Of a DNA stretch of 64,000 nucleotides, positions 11,901 through 20,600 are shown piece after piece. The notes beneath the pieces are model-generated. The model made no database searches, was not told the origin of the DNA, and saw only the letters and a program-made list of their open reading frames with translations. Location of the stretch: positions 10,789,565 to 10,853,564 of the forward strand of contig OU452238.1 of NCBI GenBank assembly GCA_911728455.2, in the 5' to 3' direction. The DNA is from Marthasterias glacialis. Its lineage: Eukaryota; Echinodermata; Asteroidea; Forcipulatida; Asteriidae. Position numbers and translations under genes: made by a program. Numbering within the stretch: the first letter of the stretch is position 1; each line of letters starts with the position of its first letter.

Positions 11901-12710
11901 TTGCTTTACCCAAATTACTTTACCCAAAATTACTATTTTTTACAACACGAAATGGGCAAAAAATTTACCTTGGCCCATATTATTATAACGCTTAGGACAG
12001 TTGGAGTAACATTTCATTATTAGTAATATTGGTCATCTTAAGATTTTGTTCAACAGCACTAAAAGTTAGGGATGAATGATTTATATAGAATAAGGTGGAA
12101 GGCACAGTTGTACCAAATTTCATGAAAATTGTCTGAACTGGACAATTTAATTTTGAAAATAAAGGGGAATGTCCCCACCACCAACCCCAACCCCCTCCTC
12201 CAAACAAACCAAAAAGAACCCTGTCCTGAGTGACTGATGGGTGATAAACCGTGGTTAAATCAAGGAAAACAGAACAGAAGAATAAAACCAATATCACTTA
12301 TCAGATTGAATTAACTTTTTCCCCATCAGAGAATGGCCATTATGGCAGTGCGATTTGACGTCTGACATTGTTACACTCACTATCTGAATCACCCAATGGC
12401 GGCACTGCACTGTACTGCCCACTGTGTGGAGATCATGCTTGCTTTCGTTCTACACATTCTACACAGTAACGAATACCTACATACTACACCATAGTAGTAG
12501 CACACACTGGGCCAAACGCGGCTGATTGTGACAGGCTTTATTACACGTTATATCAGAAAAAGCCCAGTGCTAGTGTTACGGTAAGCCTGAGATTTCAATA
12601 CTAGATTATGATTTCAGCTGATACATACCTTCAAAAACATTCAACAGATGTCCTACTCCCCATGATTCTAGTAACTCACCAACTGACTTGTCCACCATGA
12701 CCGCCTCCAT
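2969..12710 (-). CDS. SAM-domain protein of the EnSpm element (SAMD3-like), 10 exons, about 501 aa
   Basis: Minus-strand exons, 5' to 3': 12629-12710 (ATG at 12710), 10648-10757, 7799-7939, 7297-7439, 6904-6988, 6122-6245, 5461-5684, 4842-5007, 3901-3995 and 2969-3304 (TAA at 2969-2971). Every intron begins GT and ends AG, and exon phases agree at all nine junctions, giving 1,506 nt. Exons 1-2 make a SAM domain (VGELLESWGVGHLLNVFE, then ENQID..LDEASIQELIPKIGTRLKFL). Exon 3 has an acidic stretch and a basic PPRKKRR, a possible nuclear localisation signal. Exons 4-10 resemble vertebrate proteins annotated as sterile alpha motif domain-containing protein 3-like (FP-x-L repeats, YLEERLRYVR, LxxDF, PQPYILGLFTG). 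The transposase ORF lies inside intron 2. By analogy with maize TnpA, it may bind the subterminal repeats; that role is inference. Splice sites were read by eye, and an extra noncoding 5' exon is possible. Confidence 0.8.
4334..4359 (+). repeat. Short CCCTAAA telomere-like tract
   Basis: Three units of CCCTAAA follow GGGGAAAA inside an EnSpm intron. It is too short to imply an interstitial telomere. Confidence 0.5.
8099..10600 (-). CDS. EnSpm/CACTA transposase, about 833 aa
   Basis: This single uninterrupted minus-strand ORF probably starts at the ATG at 10598-10600 (MGFTCFRC). The open frame upstream of it has only non-ATG starts, and this ATG places the first zinc finger at the N-terminus, as in animal EnSpm transposases. 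Two C2H2-type fingers occupy residues of about 5-30 and 40-65 (CSQDGCEETF..FKRHLQSKH), followed by an acidic linker. The catalytic region shows LLLYSDAYETANPLGS near residue 300, VIGDNLGLHD..GF with CRFC near 400, and DVMHDLLEGVL near 480. These fit the acidic D-D-E positions of the family, with a second zinc-binding CxxC. It would cut and paste the element through its CACT termini. It lies wholly within intron 2 of the SAM-domain gene, same strand. An alternative acceptor at about 10,635 (TTGTGTCTAG) could join SAM exon 1 to this ORF in frame. No stop or frameshift is visible. Confidence 0.85.
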   Translation of the reverse strand: MGFTCFRCLITIDGNIEIFFSHLKYIHNISTNSQTKIVCSQDGCEETFSYCSSFKRHLQSKHKEGISHVTEPDEVDDAIPVHVSMPASTSESTNTTNDSEEDKSGEEQINLRREFELFVSKLQASSIPLSVTQNVVKEVEELILYVLKHLENEVNSVAKNAKQNHVFHSVVFDELQKKLLCLKTLFNGLRTQYQRDDHWKNEGLLILPEEKLVGKTFASHTDKTGQIKQVEQRETYQYVPIKKTLQVFLEQQGVLASILEDKTSTDKDVVESFYDGSFYQEKVSRPTAADKTNSLVLPLLLYSDAYETANPLGSRKGIHKLTGFYMSVPSLPAKYQAVLGSIMLVACAKSSILSKYGIDCVLSAIVKDLNKLQDDCIKVTYRGSVKHVKPVLFQVIGDNLGLHDMLGFTASFSANFPCRFCKAPKEVIRCQLVEDMSILRNKENFDADSAIGNISLTGIKRVSVLNEVNGYHVTDNHAPDVMHDLLEGVLPLEMKLTVRSLIDQGCFTLDELNSRISSFGYGQVDKKNKPSSISQSAINNPGGPSGQKAAQMMCLAKYLPLIIGDLVEEGSDVWEVFLMLLDIYKVVMARSISISATYSLKHFIHDHHSLFLQVYPDRHFTPKQHFILHYPRVIRYLGPLLQFSSMRYEAKHRQFKKWAQACNNFQNIAKTVSMRHQQAQSNLFLTNSVLQCKVDVQNQVFVKVSSVGDDERVICETLGCTKDTSVIVANAAELYGYQLKPNTIVLTDWDEEGPKFAQVQHILVFSGEVMLVLKPWNVKGFCRHYHAYIAQGTDGNDFLKRPVDLLDHRPYHITQCNDEHDLSLYIVMQFNLI
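10819..11469 (-). other. Part of SAM gene intron 1, A/T-rich, no gene seen
   Basis: This is intron sequence between SAM exons 1 and 2. It has no recognisable ORF, exon or repeat block apart from A/T-rich runs. Confidence 0.4.
11470..11990 (+). repeat. EnSpm internal block of subterminal-type repeats
   Basis: It contains the same modules as the right end (GACCATCYGTTGGTCAATAA, TTTTCACCAAGAGATGGTGT, ACCATCTCGGTTGGGTAA), ending in a run of TTGGTAAAAATT motifs. Together with 13,090-13,750 it brackets the 5' exon and probable promoter of the SAM gene. Confidence 0.7.
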
Positions 12711-13089
12711 TCTGCTAGTGCTACACAAGTACATATACGTACGGCTTTGCTTTTATTTTTAACACCAGCTAGTCGGCGGCAAAGCGCGTCGCGCGCTTTG
12801 TTTGGCACGCTGTGTGATGGCATTGGAATTTTCCACTGCAGTCTCCCAATCTGATGGTTAAAAAAAACACTTAAAAAGTGCAAAAATTCGAGATTTTCCC
12901 ATCTCGTAGAGAAGATATTTACTTATTTTTTGGAACACATCCAAGTTATCGTGGCCGCACTATAAAATGTAATTACCACAATCATTATAATACATTAATG
13001 TAAAGCGTTGCGATACCTTTGCATAAGAACGCTAATAATAAGTGCTTTGATTATTATTATATTACTTATAGATTTTAGTCTCACATAAT
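11991..13089 (-). promoter_or_regulatory. Probable 5' region and promoter of the EnSpm genes
   Basis: This 1.1-kb non-repeat island between the two right-hand repeat blocks contains SAM exon 1 (12629-12710). A promoter upstream of 12710 is inferred from position only. A GC-richer patch with GCGCGTCGCGCGC lies at about 12,780-12,800. No confident TATA box or initiator could be assigned. Confidence 0.35.
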
Positions 13090-13765
13090 AAATGTTGTAA
13101 GTCTATCCCAACAACTTGGGAGGCCATTTCGGTTGGGTTATATGAACCAACAGACAGTTCACCCAATAGAATGGAGATCCGTTGGTCAATAAATAACGGC
13201 CATTTTCACCAACAGATGGTGTAAGTTTGTTCCACACTCCCAAACAAGTAAGGATGCATTAACCATCTCGGTTGTTGGGTAGGCCTAAGTCTGCAGTTCA
13301 CCCAATAGGATGGAGAACAACAGATCATCCGTTGGTCAATAAATAACGGCCAATTATTTTCACCAAGAGATGGTATAGATTTGTTCCACAGTCCCAACAA
13401 GTAGGGTGGCATCAACCATCTCGGTTGGGTAATTTAAACCTATAGGCATTTCACCCAATAGGATGGAGAACAGTAGACCATCTGTTGGTCAATAAATAAC
13501 GGCAAAATATTTTCACCAAGAGATGGTGTCAATTTTCCCCAAAGTCCCAACATCTAGGGTGGCATCAACCATCTCAGTTGGGCTTAAACTAGTTACCCAA
13601 TAAATAGATACAGTTACCCAACTAATGGTAGTTTAAGCGTTGACCAACTCAACGCATATGAGTTGGTTAAATATTTTCAAATTGTACCAACAAAGTGATC
13701 AATATTCACCAAAAGTTGGTAAAAATTTTTTTACCCAATTATTTTTACCCAGCGTTTTTACAGTG
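13090..13765 (+). repeat. EnSpm right subterminal repeat array and terminus
   Basis: Two to three tandem copies of the module (CCGTTGGTCAATAAATAACG, CACCAAGAGATGGTGT, AACCATCTCGGTTGGGTAA, TTCACCCAATAGGATGGAGA) are followed by TTGGTAAAAATTTTTTTACC and the terminus ending CAGTG at 13765. The module is strongly similar to 11,470-11,990. Confidence 0.75.
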
Positions 13766-13767
13766 TG

Positions 13768-15347
13768 GGTAGGAGTGTAATGACAGCTCTCCTGCACGAC
13801 ATGGGAAGAGATTGAGAGTCGATGCTTTTCTGCAGGACTTTGAAAAGATCATTCTTTATGATTGGCCAGAAACAGAGGTAGAACTCACTGGTAAGACCAT
13901 CTAGACCCGGGGTTTTGTTTTTATTAAGTTGTTTGACGGCTTGATCTAACTCTTCTATAGAAATTGCTTGATCACAGGTTTCAGAATCAGCGGCATCAAG
14001 AGTTGGTATGTTCTTGAGGAGGTAATTTTGCGCAGTTTGGGAAGTGGGAACATGAGAGTAGAGGTCTTTATAAAAAGAATGCACATGCTGGCGTATTTCA
14101 CTTGGCTCTTCTGTGACTGAGCCGTCTCGCAATCGCATTCCGTGGTGAGTTTTGGCAGAGGAATTTTGTTTTTCTAGATTGAAAAAGAACGTGGAGCATG
14201 AGTCCCCCTCGCTTTCGAATTGAAAGCGCGAGCGAACCATGGCTCCTTGAGCTTCCTGTTTATAGATGTTGTTCAGAGCGCACCTCTGATCAAGAAGGAA
14301 TTGTTTCATATCTGGGGTGAGACTGGGGGAAGTTTGAAGGTTATCGATATCCCTCTGAAGATTTTGAATGAGAGCACGTTTTTCATTCGCACATTTTTTC
14401 CCATAGGTTTGGGTGATATTTTTGATATGGGCTTTGCCCATGTCCCACCATGTGCATATGTCACGGTAGGAGGGAAGTTTGCTTTGCCATTTAGTCCAGA
14501 ACTGGGAGATGATTTGTTTATAGTTTTCGTCTTGAAGGAGCGAGTTGTTAAAGTGCCAGTAGGCACTTCCCTTAGGTCGTTGACAGCTAGATTTACAAAC
14601 GACACTAACCGCACTGTGATCTGACAAGCTGCAGGGTATTATGCTGCATTTCGTAACTGTGGGAGCAATATTCGAAGGTAGGTATATGCGATCAAGCCTC
14701 GCTTTCGACATAGTCCCTGTGGTTATGTTGTTGGTACGGAACCAAGTGTATTTCCTTTGTTCTGGGTTACGTTCACGCCAGATATCACAAAGGTTGTTTT
14801 TGTTGACCAAATTCAAGAGGGTGGAGGCTATTTTGTGCCGTTTTTCGTGAGTAATTGAAAGGCGGTCAAGTGAGGGATTGTGGGTACAGTTAAAATCACC
14901 TCCTATAATTATTTCACCTCGATCATGTTGTGCACAGTGGCGTTCCAGAGCGTCCAGCAATCTTCCGGCCTCTGCATCTCCCTGTGGGACAAGTAAGTTA
15001 TACAAATGGTATAAATTAGAGTTATGTTCAATTTCAGTGTAAAGAGCATAACTTTGAACAAGAACCGCATGATTGAGCACAGAAATGTTATTTTTGACAA
15101 GAGTAGCCACGCCTGATCCTTTAGTTTTGCCTGGCGTACTAGTGGTTTGTCGTTGCCAATGTTTCCACACATAAGAGGAGGAAGGTAAATCATTGACTTC
15201 TTGTAGGAAGACTATGTCAGGGTTGAAACAAGACTGTTTAATGTACTCATGGAAAGAGGCATTACGAGTCGGATTGGAGCATCCTCCCGTGTTTATTGTT
15301 ACGAGAGAAAATGCCATACTGAGCAGAATGTAGTTTTGCAGTTTCAT
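13768..15347 (-). CDS. Tx1/L1-like LINE ORF2, endonuclease and start of reverse transcriptase (split)
   Basis: Minus-strand ORF from an ATG at 15347 (an alternative in-frame ATG is 10 codons later, at 15317). The first ~240 residues are an apurinic-type endonuclease: PDIVFLQEVN (catalytic Glu), GGDFNCTHNP (Asp/Asn pair), RLDRIYLP and the terminal SDHSAV. A linker follows, then the start of the reverse transcriptase (KTPGLDGLTSEFYLCFW and RRAVITLLP). The frame is cut at 13767 by the EnSpm insertion and resumes at 505 in the same frame. ORF2 nicks target DNA and reverse-transcribes the LINE RNA. ORF1 ends about 100 bp upstream. Reading frame integrity up to the break indicates a young copy. The product is now truncated just before the RT palm, so it is no longer functional. 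Confidence 0.85.
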
Positions 15348-15450
15348 TTTGGTATCAGGTGTGACGCATCTTGTATGTCTAGACTTTTAACTAATTTACG
15401 AACCCTCATTTTCATATTTCTGTTTAGGAGGGGGGAGCTACGCAAGGGTC

Positions 15451-16935
15451 TCAGTTGTTTAACAGTCCCGGAATATCGCCAGTGAATTTTTTGGCAATTT
15501 CGCCTGGTCTCCTGCGGGCTTTAACACACTTGAGAAAAGCTGTCATTGTTTTTTGCGACAGGGGGCCTGTGGGGATGGACAAGTCTCCTTCTTCGCAGTC
15601 CACCTCACTAAGTTGTGAGTTAGTTTCGGATAGGATGGATGTGTCGTCTGTTTCGATGTCGCTCATATCCACGCTCTCCTGTGTTGTATTTGAGAGTGAC
15701 GGTTGAGGTTGATGAGAAACGTCGCTGTTGTTGTCTTCACCTACATCGAGAGCTTGGGTGAGGGTTGGTGTGTCTGTGTGTTCCCCAGTTGGTGGTTTGT
15801 GAACCTTCTTCGGAGGAGAGTTGGAGGTGAGTTTGATTAGTCCTTGACGGGGTGGAGATGGAGTCTTCTTTTTCCTCTTTGTCAAGACTTCTGAGAACGT
15901 GGCTCTTGATGGTCCAGGGGGAGATCCCCAGATGGAGACAAAAACTGATTGGTCTGTAGCTTTTGGAGTAGTGGGTGGGTCTGGTTGGTGTGGATAGGGT
16001 GAGAGGATAATTTTGTCATGTGGGGAGGGGCTTGGGTTTTTTTGGGGGGTAGAGTTGGGGGGACGGGGTGTTGGTGGGGTTAGGGAGGGATTAGGGTTGG
16101 GTTGATGGGAGGGTGAGGAGGGGGGTCGTACCCCTACTTCGTCTTGAGCTTTGGGATCTTCATTATTATCTGTTTGGTTGGGTCGGTTTCTAGCTGATTT
16201 AGGGGGGTGTTTTGGGTCAGATTTATTTCGGTGCATGAAGACGGGTTTCGGGTTGAGAGGGTTGTCGTCCTGTGGTCCACCATCCTCAGTATCTGATGCT
16301 GGTGTTTTCTGTTTCTTGCAATTTTTCCGGGTGTGCCCATGTTCCCCACAGGCAAAGCATTTAACAAAATCTGTGGATAGGAAGACCCTGTAGTTCCCCC
16401 CTCCGTAAGCAATGTTAATGTGGTCTGGGATATTGATATTTGGCTCTATGAATACATGTACTTGGCGGCGAAAGGATAGAACATGGGCTAAGTTTTCCTT
16501 CATGCCGATGGGTATTGATCTAATGGGTGAAACTATATTACAGAAATCACTGATGTTAGCAGCCAGGATATGGTCTGGAATTTCAGGGTACACGTTGGAA
16601 AAGACTAATCGTGTTGTTTGACGTACAAGAGGTGATATATAAATTAAAGAGTTGTTTACAACCATACCTTGTGTAACAGCTTCTTCAGCGTATTTCCTTT
16701 CGTTAAAATACATGGCTACACGATTGCCTGCTATGCGGGAGGCATATAGGATCGTCTCTGGTGGTAAGGTTTTAGCCATTTCATTGACATACGTTGAGAT
16801 AGGAACGTTTTCTTTCACATCGAAGACTATGCCATTGTTCCGGCTCATCTTGTAAGACGTTTGACTATTGTTATTCATGAAGGTTCCATTGTTGGTCCTG
16901 GGCTGGTATGCCCTAGCTCTCCCACCCCGGCTCAT
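15451..16935 (-). CDS. Tx1/L1-like LINE ORF1 protein, about 494 aa
   Basis: Start chosen at the ATG at 16933-16935 (MSRGGRARAYQ); the longer open frame has no ATG. The N-terminal half has an RRM-like/DUF4283-like fold (YFNERKYAEEAV, then RLVFSNVYPEIPDHIL). A single CCHC zinc knuckle, CFACGEHGHTRKNCK, sits near residue 200-215. The second half is proline-, serine- and asparagine-rich (PPSSPSHQPNPNPSLTPPTP) with an acidic tail. It would be the nucleic-acid-binding partner that packages LINE RNA for ORF2. No disabling mutation is visible. This RRM-like plus CCHC plus low-complexity layout is usual in Tx1-clade ORF1 proteins, which supports the clade assignment. Confidence 0.8.
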   Translation of the reverse strand: MSRGGRARAYQPRTNNGTFMNNNSQTSYKMSRNNGIVFDVKENVPISTYVNEMAKTLPPETILYASRIAGNRVAMYFNERKYAEEAVTQGMVVNNSLIYISPLVRQTTRLVFSNVYPEIPDHILAANISDFCNIVSPIRSIPIGMKENLAHVLSFRRQVHVFIEPNINIPDHINIAYGGGNYRVFLSTDFVKCFACGEHGHTRKNCKKQKTPASDTEDGGPQDDNPLNPKPVFMHRNKSDPKHPPKSARNRPNQTDNNEDPKAQDEVGVRPPSSPSHQPNPNPSLTPPTPRPPNSTPQKNPSPSPHDKIILSPYPHQPDPPTTPKATDQSVFVSIWGSPPGPSRATFSEVLTKRKKKTPSPPRQGLIKLTSNSPPKKVHKPPTGEHTDTPTLTQALDVGEDNNSDVSHQPQPSLSNTTQESVDMSDIETDDTSILSETNSQLSEVDCEEGDLSIPTGPLSQKTMTAFLKCVKARRRPGEIAKKFTGDIPGLLNN

Positions 16936-17153
16936 GGTGCCGTTGGGGTAGTGAGGGCGAGATAACACACTTGCCACAACCAAAAATGCACTGAAATCTA
17001 CACAAAATATAAATGAAAAGTCCTCAGGATAGTCCTGCGGGTTCTACGTCACAATTACAAAACAGTAATAATAGCTACAATACATACATCAAGTCTGAAG
17101 ACGCTCAAAAAACCAAAAAAAAGCAGCCACGAAGTACGAGTGTACCACCGGTA

Positions 17154-17196
<43 letters not shown>

Positions 17197-17655
17197 CCAT
17201 GCTACGTTACTTGAAACATACCAATACAGGTGGAATATACGTTTGGTCAACTCTTGGATAGTTACCAATTTGAACAATATAAAACACAAAACGACAGCCA
17301 AAGTGAGAAAAGGATGGCCTCGAATAAAAAACGTTCATCTGGGAATTTAACTCAAACAATGAACAATCCGAAGTTAGGGGGAAAACATTCCTATATTTGA
17401 CAGAAACCTAATCCTAAATTATTACGGAAAGTAGTTGCAAACGCAAATTCAAAAGGACATGCCAAAGTAAATAAAACAAGGTAAAGATAAAGATGATTGG
17501 AAAAATGCCATTCGACTCACTGTTTTGTCAAGTCAAGCATGCAAAATAGCACTTTGCATAAACATAGTTTTAAAGAGGAACAAAATTCGAAGGAATAAAT
17601 GAATGATGAATAAACTACAAATACATGTACAAGAAAAATGTTTAAAGACATTATT
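16936..17655 (-). other. LINE 5' UTR and spacer before the Ginger-like gene
   Basis: No coding content was recognised. The LINE 5' end should lie near 17,000-17,100 but could not be placed, because its 3' end and target duplication are outside the window. Confidence 0.35.
17154..17196 (+). repeat. (GATT)n microsatellite
   Basis: About eleven uninterrupted GATT units lie near the presumed LINE 5' end. Confidence 0.9.
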
Positions 17656-20600
17656 TTAACTTTGTATGGTTTGAAGTTTACTAAAATTGCATTTTTGTGC
17701 ACACCCCACAACCCCGTCGCACCATGCCCTGAATGCAACACTTTCTTCACATGGAACAACAACAACATTAGTTGATAGGTATCTAAACGGTTCACTCAAG
17801 GAGCGAACGTTCTGAATCCAGTACAGTAGAGCCGGAGTAACTTCCTCTATGGTTTCATCGTCTTCGGCGATTTGACTGAGTATAGTTTCATTTATTTTGT
17901 CGAAGTTACGCATGTCGTTTTCATGAACTTGAACAAATCGTCCATTTGACTGGAACGTTTTCCCTTCAGCATCCATGACATCCAGAAAGTAACGGACCCG
18001 AGCTCCTCGGATACACAAGTATGTTGTGTCTGTATTGGAATCATTTGTTGCATGTTGGTGTGAATCTTCCATTTGTCTTGAATGCTCTTCGGTTGCAAGG
18101 TACTGCATAACATCATCATAACTAATTGTCTCAGTCTCTAGCACAGTGTCTGTTGAGTCGTTTGGGCCTGGGTGAGGTTTTTGTGTCGAAACAGGAGATA
18201 ACTGTGAACCTTGTAAGTCCAAATCAAGGGGTTCCAAGCTAATATAATGTCTTTCAAAGACATGTCCCAGTAGCATTGTTGGACCTCTTGCTGTACCCAC
18301 TGTAGGCTGTACGAGGTAGTCGAAAGCTTCGCCCATACTTGAAATAATTTGTATGCTAGCTTGGTATAAATTAGCAAATGCCTGGATGATGAATTGGTCG
18401 CCCCATTCATATCGTTCCATTCTGTTTAAGTATTCTTCCCATGAGACTCCAAACATGAACGACTGCAAATGCTCCCCATCCGAAGTTGTTGGATTTCTTC
18501 TGAGAAAGTCAACTAATTGGTGTCTTAACTGACGGTGATCAACCTGAGTACTATTCCTTGTCCTTGCTAACTGGTCGACCAGACAGTGAAATAAGCAGTT
18601 GCCATCCTTCGGTGTTTCACCTCTCTCAAGATATCCGAGCTGCATGGCATAGGCGATTAGATCATCTTTTGCTGTATCGGCAGTGTCTTGTGAAGTAAGA
18701 AACTTTAAATGTGCATGAATGAAAGCGTTCAAACTTTTGAAATCGCTGCCACTCTTTTCACTTATTTTCTCAAGAAGAGCTTCTAAGAACACATTGTCTG
18801 CCATGTTATGTGATGGCAATTTGCAATTTTGTTTTGCGAGTGCACAGCAATACCAGTGCATTGAATGTGTACATCCCAGGTCTGTGCCCCTTGTGCACTC
18901 TTCGTCGTCACACTGGCAAACATGCATTACCCTTTGTGTTTGTCGCGTCGTTGTCTTAGCGCGACGTTTAGCCTTTGTTCTTCTTTGTAGTTCTACTTCA
19001 CGCGTAAGCGATGTCAACTCATTAACCATAACTGTTTTGGTAACACTCTTCCCGTCAACAGAAAACTCCACCTTGTACTTGTCCTTTTGGTGATCTGCTT
19101 GTAGCACGGTGGCCTCAAAAACGTTCAAAGACATTACGCCTTTCCCTCGCTTTCCAACATTTGCCTTTGATCTGATGTGTTTGACCAATACACGTTCACC
19201 CACGTTGTACTTTGACGGTCGGTGAGATCTCTTGTGCCTCTCAATCATTTCTTTTGCCGATTTTCGGTTTTCCACAGTGGCTCTTTGTTTCAAGGATTCA
19301 AAATTCTTTGAGAATGTCTTTAGGTCATCAGCAGTAACAAATAATTGGCCGACTCCTATTTCTCGCTCCAGCTCTATCTCATCTGAATCCGAGGATGCTC
19401 TGCACTCGCCAACACTTATCCTGTTTGAAAGCGTATTCGATTTTCTTCCGTAGAAAACTTCGAATGGACTTGCCATCCCTAGTGATCTGTGACCTGCTTC
19501 ATTTCGGATTTGCTGGTAACGTGGAAGATCAACAACCCAGTTCTTATGACCTTCTGCGAAACGGTGCATGTCATATGCCAATTTTTGTTTCCATGTTTTG
19601 TGGGACCTTTCTATTTTCCCTTGACTCTGAGGATGAGCCACTCGTCCCATGATGATCTTTATTTTTAACTTTGCACATAAGCTCCTAACCGCTCCGGCGA
19701 ATTCAGTACCATGGTCAGTTTGTATAACCCTTGGAGGTCCAATTTCCCTATACAAGGTTAACAAGTGTTTCGCTACTTCGATACTCGCTTTTGACGTCAT
19801 TGGCCGGAGCCAAAGGTGTCTTGAAAAGACATCCAGTATTGACAGAACATATTTGTACTCTAAACCTCGGTGGTTAACTGGAAATGACTCGAACGAAACC
19901 AAGTCTATCTGATTTCGGTCCTGAGGAGCTTTGGCTGTGATCGGTTTGAGCGAAGCACTGTTATTAAAGATCGGATGCACTTTACCGTGGGTTTTCATTT
20001 TTCCAAGAGTTTTTGAAATACTGTTTCTGCTACAGCCAATGAACATTCCTCTGGCGACGCCAACAAGTCGACGGGGGCCATCACCCTTGTAGTCCTGGTG
20101 ATATATTTTTGCCACTGTTGTTTGTTCGCTCTTGCGTAAGAATATTCGGTCATCATCGGTCGACACAAGGCGAAATTCTGACTTTTTTGTGAGTGGGTTG
20201 TTAACTTTTGCGGCTTTTACTCTTCCCTGCCATCGTCTTAATCGCTGAATTGCTGCCTTCTATGACAGTGAACGTGATACCTTTGGTAGTGTTGACAAAG
20301 TAGTTTTGCCTTGAAGCACGTCCAGCATAAAGTTATACTGTTCATCTGGAATCGCTGAGGTAGCTCCTCTCTGTCGTCCCTTTGGTTTGTTCTGTAAAAA
20401 AAAAAGTGATGGTTATTATTTGATACTTGTTCAATATTTGTATAACAAATGTATCATTTGCGGTACAAACGCAAACGTTGTCCCTTCACAGCAAAGTACA
20501 ATTGAAATAATTGCATGGGGATAAAAAAACATTATTAAAGTGTGCCTAAAAACCTAACTGGATTTTCATTCTGACACTGACTTTAAAAATGTTCTTTTTA

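Larger units (their letters stand above)
506..13765 (-). mobile_element. Complete EnSpm/CACTA-like DNA transposon, 13,260 bp
   Basis: The element starts with CACTCTTAAAAAAATTGGGC at 506 and ends with a sequence whose reverse complement starts CACTGTAAAAACGCTGGG at 13765. It is flanked by TG at 504-505 and 13766-13767. CACT(A/G) termini and 2-3 bp target duplications are typical of EnSpm/CACTA elements. The boundaries are supported independently: deleting the element and one TG restores the reading frame of the LINE ORF2 it interrupts. Inside are a transposase ORF and a ten-exon SAM-domain gene, both minus strand, plus TTGGT/ACCAA-rich subterminal arrays at both ends. Both reading frames look intact, so it may be a recently active autonomous copy. 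Confidence 0.85.

Noticed and set aside
13758..13767. Natural C-terminus of the 529-aa LINE frame
   Set aside because: The last residues and stop come from the inserted EnSpm end; the true ORF2 continues at 505.
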